Below, one piece after another: positions 44,430 through 53,650 of a stretch of DNA of 64,000 nucleotides. The stretch is from Oceanobacillus polygoni (GTDB lineage: Bacteria; Bacillota; Bacilli; Bacillales; Amphibacillaceae). The notes beneath the pieces were generated by a model that worked only from the letters and a program-made list of their open reading frames with translations, did not search any database and was not told the origin of the DNA. The position numbers and the translations under genes are program-made. Numbering within the stretch: the first letter of the stretch is position 1; every line of letters begins with the position of its first letter. Location: the NCBI RefSeq assembly GCF_008304605.1, contig NZ_PIJY01000008.1:28512-92511 (forward strand). Reading direction: 5' to 3'.

Positions 44430-45542
44430 ATGAAAATAACTGAAATTGAAATCTTTGCGATTCAGCTCCCACTCATCCAGCCGTTTATTATTAGCTATGA
44501 AAGATATGATTCCATGCCATCAATCATAGTTAAGCTAACAACGGATACCGGCATCATTGGCTATGGGGAAAGTGTATTTGATGAACATATTACTGGAGAA
44601 ACATGGGATAGTACCTATGCCTTGTTACGAACAAAATTAGCTCCAGCAGTTATTGGCGAAAATCCGTTACATATGGAACGAATCCATGATAAGATGGACA
44701 AATTAGTTAAAGGAGTTCCGACAGCGAAGGCTGCAATTGATATTGCTTGTCATGATGCTGCTGCCAAATCACTAGATGTCCCGGTATACACTCTTTTAGG
44801 TGGACGTTACCATGATAAATTCCCAATTACCCATGTGCTGAGTATTGGAACTCCAGAAGAAATGGCAGAAGAAGCAGCAGAACGTGTTGAACAAGGCTAT
44901 CGCTCCTTTAAAATTAAAGTTGGGACGGATGTAGCTGACGATGTGAAGCGGATTCGCAGTATTCGTGACCGTGTTGGTGAAGGCATAGCACTTCGTGTTG
45001 ATGTTAATCAAGGGTGGCAAACAAGCTCTCAAACATTACAAGCCTTGGATAAATTGAAGGATTTGTCGATCGATTGGCTCGAGCAACCAGTGCTCGGGGA
45101 TGATATCGATGCAATGGTGGAAGTAAAAGCAAAGTCGAAGGTTCCAATGATGATTGATGAAGGCTTACAAGGTATGAAAGAAATGAGAGAGATTATCGCA
45201 AAGCGAGCAGCAGATAAAGTAAATATTAAACTTATGAAATGTGGCGGAATCTATCCAGCTAATAAGCTTGCTCACATGGCTGAAATGGCGGGAATAGAGT
45301 GTCAAGTCGGTTCGATGGTCGAATCATCTGTTGGATCAGCGGCCGGATTTCATGTAGCCTTTTCGAAAAAAATAATAACGAGTGTTGAATTAACAGGTCC
45401 TTTAAAATTTGCAAAAGATGTCGGTAATCTGAAATACGATGTACCGTTTATCCAATTAAATGAAAAGCCCGGACTTGGAATTGATATAGATGAATCAATT
45501 TTAAAGGAGTTAACGATACATTCAGAAAGGATTAGTCGATGA
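44430..45542 (+). CDS. Enolase-superfamily epimerase/racemase (MLE subgroup)
   Basis: 370 aa. N-terminal capping domain followed by the barrel with catalytic lysines Lys163 (FKIKVG, KxK motif) and Lys267 (NIKLMKCGG), metal ligands Asp191, Glu218 and Asp243 (IDEGLQ). This is the catalytic set of dipeptide epimerases and N-succinyl amino acid racemases, both using 1,1-proton transfer. The DxD motif that dipeptide epimerases use to hold the amino end is not seen: the position reads VELTGPLKF. So an N-acyl amino acid racemase or another epimerase/dehydratase is possible. It overlaps the downstream acyltransferase gene by 4 bases. Confidence 0.82.
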   Translation: MKITEIEIFAIQLPLIQPFIISYERYDSMPSIIVKLTTDTGIIGYGESVFDEHITGETWDSTYALLRTKLAPAVIGENPLHMERIHDKMDKLVKGVPTAKAAIDIACHDAAAKSLDVPVYTLLGGRYHDKFPITHVLSIGTPEEMAEEAAERVEQGYRSFKIKVGTDVADDVKRIRSIRDRVGEGIALRVDVNQGWQTSSQTLQALDKLKDLSIDWLEQPVLGDDIDAMVEVKAKSKVPMMIDEGLQGMKEMREIIAKRAADKVNIKLMKCGGIYPANKLAHMAEMAGIECQVGSMVESSVGSAAGFHVAFSKKIITSVELTGPLKFAKDVGNLKYDVPFIQLNEKPGLGIDIDESILKELTIHSERISR

Positions 45543-46243
45543 GTGAACGAATAGCATCCGGAGAACTCCGCAATGGACAAGCATTTTATGCCAGATATTT
45601 ACGTATGGAAGACCTGCCTAGGGTCTTAGAATTGCAAAAGAAGGTCGTAAAAGCTCTCCCAAATCCCGATGTGTTGGAGCCGCTTTCCATCGAGGAATTT
45701 ACGTATATCCTAAAGGTTGAGGAAATCATGCTCGGTATCTTCGTAGAGGATAAGCTTATTGCATTTCGTGCCATGCTTGTCCCTGAAAATGATGATGAAG
45801 GATTAGGAGCTGATATCGGGCTGAAGCAAGAAGTGTTCAAGCAAATTATCTATTCAGAAATATCGAATGTTGATCCTGATTTTCGAGGGAATGGGTTGCA
45901 AACATATATGGGGAAGATGCTGATAAAAAACGTTGACCCGACACGCTATCGCTACATACTAGCGACAGTTGCTCCTTTTAATTTCCCAAGCCTAAAGGAT
46001 AAATTCGCTTTAGGCATGAAAATTGCTGTCCTTAAGGAAAAATTTAATGGTAAACTTCGATATGTATTTATGAAGGATTTAGCATCTAGAGAAACCGAAC
46101 TGCAAATAGAAGATACTATGGAGGTTCGTATGGATGATATTGCAAAACAACAGGACGTGTTAGCACTAGGTTATTATGGTGTTTCGATGAGAAATGCTGG
46201 AGATGAAGCTTACGTAAGGTTTGAAAAAATAATTCATGTATGA
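45539..46243 (+). CDS. GNAT-like acyltransferase coupled to the epimerase
   Basis: 234 aa. The central part (FVEDKLIAFRAML... and YSEISNVDPDFRGNGLQTYMGKMLIKN) carries a GNAT acetyl-CoA-binding motif (RGNGLQ). The N-terminus adds about 40 residues. The ATGA overlap with the epimerase gene indicates a shared pathway. In Geobacillus-type clusters a GNAT succinyltransferase, an N-succinyl amino acid racemase and an M20 hydrolase convert D- to L-amino acids; this gene could be the acyltransferase, but the assignment is inference. Confidence 0.7.
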   Translation: MSERIASGELRNGQAFYARYLRMEDLPRVLELQKKVVKALPNPDVLEPLSIEEFTYILKVEEIMLGIFVEDKLIAFRAMLVPENDDEGLGADIGLKQEVFKQIIYSEISNVDPDFRGNGLQTYMGKMLIKNVDPTRYRYILATVAPFNFPSLKDKFALGMKIAVLKEKFNGKLRYVFMKDLASRETELQIEDTMEVRMDDIAKQQDVLALGYYGVSMRNAGDEAYVRFEKIIHV

Positions 46244-46285
46244 AATGGAAAAATATAATAAGTTTAAAAGGGAATTTTCTATTGA

Positions 46286-46326
46286 AAAAGGCTGTCACAC
46301 TAAAGGTTCTAGTGTAACAGCCTTTT
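46286..46326. terminator. Bidirectional terminator between acyltransferase and trhO
   Basis: Long stem AAAAGGCTGTCACACTA / TAGTGTAACAGCCTTTT with one mismatch between convergent genes. Confidence 0.85.
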
Positions 46327-46340
46327 ATATATTATTATGA

Positions 46341-47312
46341 TTACGCTTCTTGCTTCATACTTTCGCCAAGAAGTGCTAAACGGGCTTCCACTTCTTCTGG
46401 TGAAAGGTCATGCTCTTTCACGTACATATTACGTGGGCTTACACGACAAGTATGGGTGCATCCGCGTAGATATTTATGTTCATTTTCTTCAGAGCAAAGA
46501 ATTTGTTTATTACATTCTGGATTTGCGCAGTTTACATAGCGCTCGCATGGCTCACCATCGAAATAATCTACGCCGACTACAACGTGTTCTTTTCGATTTA
46601 CAGGTACAGAGATACGCTCGTCAAATACGTATAATTGTCCGTCCCATAGATCGCCTTGTACTTCTGGATCTTTCCCATAGGTAACAATTCCGCCGTGTAA
46701 TTGACCAACATCTTCAAAGCCTTCCTCTACAAGCCAGCCAGAGAATTTCTCACAGCGAATACCACCTGTACAGTACGTTAAAACTTTTTTGCCATCTAAT
46801 AGCTCTTTATTTTCACGTACCCATTCTGGAAGATCGCGGAATGTTTTGATGTCTGGACGAATTGCACCACGAAAATGGCCAAGATCGAATTCATAGTCAT
46901 TACGTGCATCTAATACAACAGTATCCTCATCCAGTAAAGCTTCTCTAAACTCTTGCGGGCTTAAATATTTTCCAGTTGTTTCGAGTGGATTTACATCATC
47001 TTCCAAACGAAGTGTAACTAATTCTTTACGTGGACGTACATGCATCTTCTTAAATGCATGACCATCGTGTGCATCAACTTTAAATACCATGTTTGCAAAA
47101 CGTGGATCATGATGCATTGCTTCCATGTATTTATTCGTTTGTTCAATTGTTCCAGAAACGGTACCATTGATACCTTCTTCTGCTACTAAAATACGACCTT
47201 TTAATTCAAGCTCTTTACAAAACTTGAGGTGTTCAGCTGCATAGCTTTCTGGATCTTCAATATGCACATAGTTATAGTACAACAAAACCTGATAATTTGT
47301 ATTGCTTTCCAT
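46341..47312 (-). CDS. trhO: tRNA uridine(34) hydroxylase, rhodanese type
   Basis: 323 aa UPF0176 protein. N-terminal domain, central rhodanese domain with active loop [12 protein letters not shown] (Cys181 and Cys187), and a C-terminal cysteine-rich zinc-like region ([12 protein letters not shown]...CTHTC). It performs prephenate-independent, O2-dependent 5-hydroxylation of U34 in tRNA. The frame is open to 47390, but AGGTGG precedes the ATG at 47312 with correct spacing and the family starts there. Confidence 0.93.
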   Translation of the reverse strand: MESNTNYQVLLYYNYVHIEDPESYAAEHLKFCKELELKGRILVAEEGINGTVSGTIEQTNKYMEAMHHDPRFANMVFKVDAHDGHAFKKMHVRPRKELVTLRLEDDVNPLETTGKYLSPQEFREALLDEDTVVLDARNDYEFDLGHFRGAIRPDIKTFRDLPEWVRENKELLDGKKVLTYCTGGIRCEKFSGWLVEEGFEDVGQLHGGIVTYGKDPEVQGDLWDGQLYVFDERISVPVNRKEHVVVGVDYFDGEPCERYVNCANPECNKQILCSEENEHKYLRGCTHTCRVSPRNMYVKEHDLSPEEVEARLALLGESMKQEA

Positions 47313-47755
47313 TTCATTACCACCTGTCCATTCAAATATTTGCAAGATATATAAATGGTTGGTAGTCGCTATTCTATTATAATCTTGCAAGAAGATATTT
47401 TAACACAATCAGTAGCTGATTTCCACTTGTTTTTCACTTTCCATAGCTATATATAGTATAAATATGAAAGCATGGTCTAATGCGCAATAAAATAGTGGCG
47501 TGACTTATAGTGTCACTCGTTAATGGTGTCCTTCTATAATTGTGTGTGTTGGCTATGATTTGCTAACACAGAGGTAATCACATCTTTTGTAGTCTCCTTC
47601 ATGAGTCATAATGTAGAGTGGGGATGTGTTTTTATGAAATACGTAATTATTTTCATATTATGCGATTAAACATAGATTATACAAGGTAGTATCGGGTTAG
47701 ATAAAGCACTTGTCGTCCTTAATTAGTTTATTGGCAAAAATAAATTTATAAACGC
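47313..47755. other. Long intergenic region before the cold-shock gene
   Basis: About 440 bases with no supported gene. A weak inverted repeat GTGAC/GTCAC lies near 47496-47513. The 3' part contains the csp promoter and leader, annotated separately. Confidence 0.5.
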
Positions 47756-47902
47756 TTGCATTTTTACCGAAAAGAGGTTAAAGTTAAGATAGCAAAAGGA
47801 AATTGGAGTTTGAATAATACTTTACGATCTCTTTTTCAAGATGGTGTAAAAGTATTTATGATTCAATTACTTTGCACGATATTGTATAGGGAGGTCAATC
47901 AA
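47756..47902 (+). promoter_or_regulatory. Promoter and long 5' leader of cold-shock gene
   Basis: TTGCAT (47756-47761), 17-base spacer, TAAAGT (47779-47784), followed by about 110 untranslated bases before the GGGAGG ribosome binding site. A long leader is typical of cspA-type mRNAs, where it acts as a temperature-dependent RNA fold. Confidence 0.65.
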
Positions 47903-48100
47903 ATGACTGGTAAAGTAAAATGGTTTAATGCAGAAAAAGGTTTTGGTTTTATCGAGCGTGAAGATGGGGACGATGTATTCGTACATTTCTCAGCAATTCA
48001 AGCTGAAGGGTTCAAAACTCTTGAAGAAGGTCAAGAAGTTGAATTTGAAATCGTAGAAGGTAACCGCGGACCTCAGGCTGCTAACGTTACTCGTCTATAA
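47903..48100 (+). CDS. Cold-shock protein (CspA/CspB family)
   Basis: 65 aa single cold-shock domain RNA chaperone. RNP1 KGFGFIE and RNP2 VFVHFSAI are intact, flanked by [12 protein letters not shown] and the [11 protein letters not shown]-terminus. It melts RNA secondary structure at low temperature and during growth. The reading frame is open to 47756 but that part is leader. The ATG has AGGGAGG about 9 bases upstream. Confidence 0.97.
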   Translation: MTGKVKWFNAEKGFGFIEREDGDDVFVHFSAIQAEGFKTLEEGQEVEFEIVEGNRGPQAANVTRL

Positions 48101-48116
48101 TCAATATAATTATTAT

Positions 48117-48152
48117 AAAGACTTGTCTCTTTTACGAGATAAGTCTTTTTTT
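48117..48152 (+). terminator. Terminator of the cold-shock gene
   Basis: AAAGACTTGTCTC / GAGATAAGTCTTT (one G-T pair) followed by a T-run. Confidence 0.85.
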
Positions 48153-48191
48153 GGTTAAGGGATGACATTATATTACCTGGAGGAGATTGAA

Positions 48192-48875
48192 ATGGCTTCA
48201 TTTAACTGGAAATCCGAAGCAGAAACCGAGTGGGATAAACGAGCTGTTTTTTGGAATAAACGAAGTAGAGATATGTGGGATAATGGGAGTAGAAAAGATA
48301 TCCTCCCATTTATGAAAAATTATATAGGAGAGGGAAGTAAGCTCCTTGATATTGGATGTGGAGATGGATATGGAACACACAAACTATTCGAGAGCGGCTA
48401 TGATGCAACTGGTGTTGATCTATCACAGGAAATGATTCGGATTGCGAATTCAAGGGAGAAGGATAATATCGACTTTTTGCAAGGCGATGTAAATAAGCTT
48501 CCTTTTGCAGAGCATCATTTTGATGGCGTCTTGGCAATCAATGTACTCGAATGGGTTGAAGATCCGCTGCATGCTTTACACGAAATGAAGCGAGTTGTAA
48601 ACAAGAACGGAATACTTTGCGTTGGTGTTCTTGGGCCGACAGCTGGACCGCGAACAAATAGCTATCCACGTTTACTCGGAGAAAAAGCAATCTGCAATAC
48701 CATGATGCCTTGGGAGTTCAGTCAACTTGCTTCAGACCTTTCATTAGAATATGTTGACAGCTATGGTGTTTATAAATCGGAAGTGGAAGAAAGACATTAT
48801 CATGATCTTCCGTTAAAATTAAAGCAATCACTCTGTTTTATGTGGGTATTTATGATGAGGAATGTAGGTGAATGA
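48192..48875 (+). CDS. Class I SAM-dependent methyltransferase
   Basis: 227 aa Rossmann-fold methyltransferase. Motif I LLDIGCGDGYGTHKL, acidic residue after strand 2 (ATGVDLSQEMI), motif with GDVNKLPFAEHHFDGVLAINVLEWV, and RVVNKNGILCVGVLG. The substrate cannot be told. GGAGGAG lies 6 bases before the ATG at 48192. Followed by a short overlapping gene. Confidence 0.88.
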   Translation: MASFNWKSEAETEWDKRAVFWNKRSRDMWDNGSRKDILPFMKNYIGEGSKLLDIGCGDGYGTHKLFESGYDATGVDLSQEMIRIANSREKDNIDFLQGDVNKLPFAEHHFDGVLAINVLEWVEDPLHALHEMKRVVNKNGILCVGVLGPTAGPRTNSYPRLLGEKAICNTMMPWEFSQLASDLSLEYVDSYGVYKSEVEERHYHDLPLKLKQSLCFMWVFMMRNVGE

Positions 48876-49170
48876 AGTGAATGAAAAAGAAAAACAAGTT
48901 ATTGAGAACTATCAAAACGATGAGAAAATGATGATATTGATCTATTCACAGTGGTGTATTAATAACGGGTTGGATCCAGTTGAACTTTATGAAAAAGCAT
49001 ACCCAGGCCAGCTGAAAAACAATGCTTTAAAGGAGGTCATGGAGGAGACGGTGCCTGCCAAGGAATCTGCTGAGATTGCTGATCAAACTGTATTGAATGT
49101 GTTGCAATTATTTGGGAATGATGATTTAGCCTTTATCGTTCAGGAACATATAGAAAAGCGGGATAACTGA
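48868..49170 (+). CDS. Hypothetical 100-aa acidic protein
   Basis: 100 aa soluble, helix-rich protein with no recognised domain (MNEVNEKEKQVIENYQNDEK... WCINNGLDPVELYEKAYPGQ). GTG start with GATGAGG 7 bases upstream, overlapping the methyltransferase stop by 8 bases; a second GTG at 48877 is possible. The terminator arm lies in its last codons. Only the operon position hints at a link with the methyltransferase. Confidence 0.75.
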   Translation: MNEVNEKEKQVIENYQNDEKMMILIYSQWCINNGLDPVELYEKAYPGQLKNNALKEVMEETVPAKESAEIADQTVLNVLQLFGNDDLAFIVQEHIEKRDN

Positions 49171-49186
49171 ATAATTCCCGCTTTTC
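49153..49186 (+). terminator. Terminator after hypothetical gene
   Basis: 11-bp perfect arms GAAAAGCGGGA / TCCCGCTTTTC overlapping the stop codon. Confidence 0.75.
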
Positions 49187-49292
49187 ACTCAGTGGAAAGA
49201 ATAGAGGACTAGATGCGAATTTCGCTCGGCTTATTCTCCGAACACTGAAATAACTCTTCCCCAGGCCAATGTCTAACTCCCATCCGTTTGCT

Positions 49293-50171
49293 TTAGCTTT
49301 GCTCAAACCATTTGATGAGTGCTTGCGTTCCACTATCTTCCTCACCATTTTCAGCAAGTTCTTTATATAGCTTTAATGACAGGGATAGCCCAGGAGTCTC
49401 TATTCCGAGTTCTTCTGCAGATTCAAGTGCAATCGTCATGTCTTTAATGAAATGCTTGATGTAAAAACCTGGAGCAAAATCGCCTGCTAGCATACGTGGG
49501 CCGAGCTTTGAAAGTGAAAAACTTCCTGCTGCGCCAGATGAAATGTTTTCCAGTACGCGTTCCGGGTTAAGACCTGCCTTTTTGGCATAAACAATGGCTT
49601 CGCAAACACCAATCATTGTAGTAGCTATCGTTATTTGATTTACCATTTTTGTATATTGGCCGGCACCAGCTTCACCTTGTAGCATAATATTCTCCCCAAT
49701 TACTTCAAATAATGGAAGGAGTTCTGAAAAAGCTCCCTCATCCCCACCAACCATAATGGAGAGCTTCCCGCTTTTGGCGCCGATATCACCACCGGAAACT
49801 GGTGCATCTAATGCATGTATCTGTTTTTCTTGCGCTTTCTGATAAATGGTCTTGGCTAGCGATGGCTTGGAGGTCGTCATGTCAATAACAAAGCTACCAG
49901 CTTTTGCATTTTCCAAAATACCATTTTCTCCAAAATATACCTCTTCGACATCACTTGGATAACCGACCATCGTAATAATGACATCCGATGATGAAGCGAG
50001 CTCTGCTACAGAGCTTTTCCATGCAGCGCCAAGTTCGAATAATTCGTTCGCTTTTTCCTTTGTTCGCGTATAGATATTTATCGCATATCCAGATTGATAT
50101 AGATTTTTTGCCATACTTTTCCCCATAACACCAGTTCCGATGAACCCTATCGTCTTATCTTTAGTAAGCAT
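49293..50171 (-). CDS. NAD(P)-dependent beta-hydroxyacid dehydrogenase (YkwC-like)
   Basis: 292 aa 3-hydroxyisobutyrate dehydrogenase family. Rossmann motif IGFIGTGVMGKSMAKNL, substrate loop DAPVSGGDIGAKSGKLSIMVGG, catalytic Lys in GAGQYTKMVNQI, and the C-terminal helical domain (GFYIKHFIKDM). It oxidises a short beta-hydroxyacid or reduces a semialdehyde. B. subtilis YkwC is the closest remembered relative. Single gene, AAGGAGAG ribosome binding site. Confidence 0.9.
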   Translation of the reverse strand: MLTKDKTIGFIGTGVMGKSMAKNLYQSGYAINIYTRTKEKANELFELGAAWKSSVAELASSSDVIITMVGYPSDVEEVYFGENGILENAKAGSFVIDMTTSKPSLAKTIYQKAQEKQIHALDAPVSGGDIGAKSGKLSIMVGGDEGAFSELLPLFEVIGENIMLQGEAGAGQYTKMVNQITIATTMIGVCEAIVYAKKAGLNPERVLENISSGAAGSFSLSKLGPRMLAGDFAPGFYIKHFIKDMTIALESAEELGIETPGLSLSLKLYKELAENGEEDSGTQALIKWFEQS

Positions 50172-50400
50172 AAAAAAGTCTCTCCTTATATTTCACATTT
50201 CATTCTCTATATATAAGTATTCGACAATTTTTGCTTGAATCCTTTTTCAAAGCATGGAATTTATAAAACGAATAAGAACAAACCTTTGAAGGGGAAGATT
50301 CCCGGGATTGACATGAATTGGGAGCGTTATTGTAGAATCAATAATCTCCATCTACACATAGTATAGTTATCGGTAATCATATTGATGGAGGAGGATAGCA

Positions 50401-51060
50401 ATGATCCGTAAAGAGCTACTATCCAAATGCAAAGAAGCTTTAACAACCAGGCAGTCTGAGTTAATCAAACAGGTTCAAGACCATTTTGGAATGAAATATG
50501 AATTTGCCAAAGAAACGTCTGGCGAATTGTCAAATTATGATAATCATCCTGCTGACACGGGTACCGAGCTTTTTGAAAGAGAAAAGGATTTAGCACTTAA
50601 TGAACATGCTGAAAAAGAATTGGAAGAAATCAATGAAGCACTCCATGCAATAGAAGAAGGAACGTATGGCATATGCAAAATATGTGGTGCAGATATTCCT
50701 AATGAACGTTTAGTTGCAGTTCCGACAACAGATACTTGTGTAGAACATGCAAAGAACGAAACGTTTAACCGAGGCCGTCCAATTGAAGAAGAAGTGTTCA
50801 GTCCGAATATAAATCCGGATGAAGTAACAGATGAGGAGCAAGTTGGCTATGATGCAGAAGATGCATGGCAGGAGGTTAGCCGCTATGGGACATCCGAGAC
50901 CCCATCTGACTTTTATGGTGATAAAGAGCATTATAACGACATGTTTCCAAACAGTGATGAAAATGTAGGGTCTGTTGAAGATTTAGAAAATTTTCTTGCT
51001 GCAGATATTCACGGGAAATTTATTGGCGTCGCGCCAAATCATGATAAGCACGAGGAATAA
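50401..51060 (+). CDS. yteA: YteA-family DksA/TraR zinc-finger protein
   Basis: 219 aa. Coiled-coil N-terminus, conserved NYDNHPADTGTELFEREKDLAL, then a zinc-finger-like segment CKICGADIP...TTDTCVEHA in which the fourth position is His, as is usual for YteA. Acidic C-terminal region. DksA relatives bind RNA polymerase secondary channel or DNA; the role of YteA in bacilli is not established. Strong GGAGGAGG ribosome binding site and own terminator. Confidence 0.88.
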   Translation: MIRKELLSKCKEALTTRQSELIKQVQDHFGMKYEFAKETSGELSNYDNHPADTGTELFEREKDLALNEHAEKELEEINEALHAIEEGTYGICKICGADIPNERLVAVPTTDTCVEHAKNETFNRGRPIEEEVFSPNINPDEVTDEEQVGYDAEDAWQEVSRYGTSETPSDFYGDKEHYNDMFPNSDENVGSVEDLENFLAADIHGKFIGVAPNHDKHEE

Positions 51061-51061
51061 A

Positions 51062-51095
51062 GTAAAGACTCCTGTACCCAGCCAGGAGTCTTTAC
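51062..51095. terminator. Bidirectional terminator after yteA
   Basis: 13-bp perfect stem GTAAAGACTCCTG / CAGGAGTCTTTAC. Confidence 0.85.
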
Positions 51096-51132
51096 TTGAT
51101 GATGTTGTTTATGCAATTAAATCAATCGCTAT

Positions 51133-51903
51133 TTAAAAAAAGTCTGTTACATTGCCTAGAAATGCAAAAACCATTTGTTGAACGAGGTAGCCAGCAATAA
51201 GCATGCCAACAATATAAATTCCAATTAATACATAAATAGAATCAAAGCCGTTAACAGGCTGTTCAAGCATAATAAATGTTGGAATAAGTAAAATTGGAGC
51301 TATTAAGCTGATTAAAACGAGCGTTCCGGCAAATGGTAGCTGTATAGATGCAAGTAATACACCTAGGACAGCAATGGTGAGGAAAGGAACCAGATAAGCT
51401 CCTACTTTAGCAGTAGTAGCTGTAATCGTTGCTGTGTGAGCAGCTAGCTTTAAACCACCATAAATCAAGGCAATAACGACTGCGAATAAAATTAATAATC
51501 GTAAAAATGGCGCTAAGAAGCCTTCTACAAACGTCGTACCAAAATAACTATTATTTAATGTGATAAATGTACTGATTGCGAATAGTAAAGTAAAAAGTGC
51601 TATGGTTATTGTTCCAGAAATCCATTCCTTACCATCGATTTTCTTTGCATGGCTAGGGTTTTTTAATAATGTTAAGAAGAAGCTTCCAAAGTTACCTGCT
51701 ACTTGTTTTCCTTTTTCTAATGCTTCGTTGGTCGTTTGATTTTCCACTGTAGCAGGTTGGCTTGCTTCAGCAGCTACCACTTCTGATGTAAGATTTGGGT
51801 TAGGATCTGAAGTTGCTGCAACCTCCTCATTTGTTAATGATGCTCCACAGTTTGTACAAAATTTTCCTGATTCTGTTTCCTCTTTACAAGATGGACAGAT
51901 CAT
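51133..51903 (-). CDS. Zinc-ribbon integral membrane protein of unknown function
   Basis: 256 aa. N-terminal zinc ribbon (CPSCKEE...FCTNCGASL, two CxxC pairs at residues 3-6 and 16-19), a low-complexity Ala/Glu/Thr linker, and five hydrophobic helices from about residue 95 to the end (YIP-like architecture). AAGGAAG ribosome binding site. No function can be assigned; it is adjacent to htrA but separated by a terminator. Confidence 0.8.
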   Translation of the reverse strand: MICPSCKEETESGKFCTNCGASLTNEEVAATSDPNPNLTSEVVAAEASQPATVENQTTNEALEKGKQVAGNFGSFFLTLLKNPSHAKKIDGKEWISGTITIALFTLLFAISTFITLNNSYFGTTFVEGFLAPFLRLLILFAVVIALIYGGLKLAAHTATITATTAKVGAYLVPFLTIAVLGVLLASIQLPFAGTLVLISLIAPILLIPTFIMLEQPVNGFDSIYVLIGIYIVGMLIAGYLVQQMVFAFLGNVTDFF

Positions 51904-52113
51904 TTTTACACTTCCTTTCTAATTTGATGAGTAAATGTGCCTTGCATTTACTTTCGACATCGTTTTACTAAATTCCTTGTTCAAAATGAGTGTACGGAAG
52001 TAAGGAATCAAAAGCAACTATATCATTCATATTCAATGGATTACTATATATGTACGGAAAGAGGATGACTTTGGTTTCATTATCTTGAATTTTCGTTGTC
52101 TTGTAATAAAAAC

Positions 52114-52152
52114 ATGAGCCTGCCTTAATAGATGTGCTTAAGGCAGGCTCAT
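52114..52152 (-). terminator. Terminator of htrA
   Basis: 15-bp perfect stem ATGAGCCTGCCTTAA / TTAAGGCAGGCTCAT; on the minus strand followed by GTTTTTATT. Its left region overlaps the end of the gene. Confidence 0.88.
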
Positions 52153-52160
52153 AATCATGC

Positions 52161-53480
52161 TTATTCATTTTCTTCAGTCTGTTCGACTAGCTTAAGATTT
52201 GTTGTTTGATGTTCTCCGTCACGAATATATTCAATTTCAATATCATCGCCGATATTGGTTTCGGAATATAAGTATTTTCGTAATTCAAGTATGGAGGTTA
52301 CTTCCTGACCATTGATTTTTGTAATTACATCAAATTGTTGTAAACCAGCTGCATCTGCAGGTGAGCCAGATTGTACATCTGCGACAACCATACCACCTTC
52401 CACATCTTCTGGAAGATTGATTTCATAACGGTATTGCGGTGGGACCTGATGAAGTGAAGCTGTGCTTATCCCGATTAATGGACGTGAAATTTCTCCTGAT
52501 TCTAGCTGTTCCATAATTGGAAGTGCAGCACTTACAGGAATGGCGAAACCAATCCCTTCTACAGAGCTTTGAGCGATTTTCATGGAATTGATTCCAATAA
52601 CTTCTCCATTTGAGTTCACTAAAGCCCCGCCACTATTACCGGGGTTAATCGCTGCATCTGTTTGTAGTACTTCTGTTATCCAATCCGCTTGCCCATCGCT
52701 GTTTGTATCAACCTCTACAGTACGATTTAACCCACTAATAATTCCTTTTGTTACGGTATTTGCAAAGTCGAGTCCTAATGGATTTCCAATTGCAAGAACT
52801 GTTTCTCCCACTGCTAAATCATCGGAAGATCCCAAGTTTGCGACTGTATCAATCGAGGCGCCATCCACTTCTAATACTGCTAAATCGGTTAGCGTATCTC
52901 CACCAAGTACAGTTGCTGGTATTCGCTCATCATCATTTAATACAATTTCAACCTCCTTTGCATTTGCCACGACATGCTGATTTGTTACGATATATGCTTT
53001 TCCATTTTCTTTTTTATAAATGATACCAGAGCCAGTTCCAGCCTCTTGACTACCTTCCCAAACATTACCTTCCTGCATGTTAACGACACCAACTACCGCT
53101 TGAGAAACCTCGTTTATATTGGTCGAGACATCAGCCTCATCGGACGCTAGTGTTTCGACGATATTTGGTGTTGAAGCTTCTTCTGCTGTTTCATGGGTAT
53201 TTGTTTCGGCTGTATCCATTGGGATCATATTATTTGTGAATAAAAGAGCAACAATAACTGCTGAAATAACCCCACCGAGGACTCCGCTCAAGAGCCCGCT
53301 AAAACCCCTCTTTTTATTGGAGGTTGGTTCATTCCTTTCTGACTTATATGTGCGCTCATTCGTATTACTTACTACTGATTCGCTTGCTTCTATTTGTTCT
53401 TTTTGTATGTCTGTTTGATCGAAGGAATTAGAATCATGTTCGTTTTTATTGTGAAAATCATTATTATTATTATCCATCAT
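52161..53480 (-). CDS. htrA: HtrA/DegP-type membrane serine protease
   Basis: 439 aa. Cytoplasmic Asn/Asp/Glu-rich N-terminus (1-57), one membrane helix (about 61-83), extracytoplasmic trypsin-like domain with catalytic His169, Asp199 and Ser283 (NPGNSGGAL), and one PDZ domain (about 345-430). It degrades or refolds misfolded secreted proteins. ATG at 53480 with AAAGGAGG 6 bases upstream; the frame is open to 53546 without ribosome binding site. It is divergent from cssRS, the same arrangement as B. subtilis htrB-cssRS. Confidence 0.95.
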   Translation of the reverse strand: MMDNNNNDFHNKNEHDSNSFDQTDIQKEQIEASESVVSNTNERTYKSERNEPTSNKKRGFSGLLSGVLGGVISAVIVALLFTNNMIPMDTAETNTHETAEEASTPNIVETLASDEADVSTNINEVSQAVVGVVNMQEGNVWEGSQEAGTGSGIIYKKENGKAYIVTNQHVVANAKEVEIVLNDDERIPATVLGGDTLTDLAVLEVDGASIDTVANLGSSDDLAVGETVLAIGNPLGLDFANTVTKGIISGLNRTVEVDTNSDGQADWITEVLQTDAAINPGNSGGALVNSNGEVIGINSMKIAQSSVEGIGFAIPVSAALPIMEQLESGEISRPLIGISTASLHQVPPQYRYEINLPEDVEGGMVVADVQSGSPADAAGLQQFDVITKINGQEVTSILELRKYLYSETNIGDDIEIEYIRDGEHQTTNLKLVEQTEENE

Positions 53481-53568
53481 GTGTGTCCTCCTTTGCTTGT
53501 TATACCGCTTGTATAGTTTTATTATATAGATCCATGTTGGGAACAATTTGGGATAAATGTGGAAAAAT

Positions 53569-53582
53569 TGTGTAATGACACA
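53569..53582. promoter_or_regulatory. Candidate CssR operator between htrA and cssRS
   Basis: TGTGT-AATG-ACACA inverted repeat in the divergent promoter region, followed by GGTGTAAAG nearby. Position fits a shared response-regulator site; the CssR consensus is not known to me well enough to confirm it. Confidence 0.4.
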
Positions 53583-53650
53583 TATTGGTGTAAAGAATGG
53601 ACGGTTTATGTAAAAATAGAACTATCATGAATTCGAAAAGGTGACAGACG

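Noticed and set aside
44430..45542. Calling the enolase-superfamily gene a dipeptide (L-Ala-D/L-Glu) epimerase
   Set aside because: The catalytic residues fit, but the DxD motif for dipeptide recognition is not visible, and no murein-peptide genes are adjacent.
50300..50345. Promoter TTGACA...TAGAAT before yteA
   Set aside because: The spacer would be 19 bases, longer than usual; too weak to annotate.
51968..52168. 66-codon minus-strand frame after htrA
   Set aside because: It overlaps the htrA terminator and the end of htrA, has no ribosome binding site of its own and no recognisable content.
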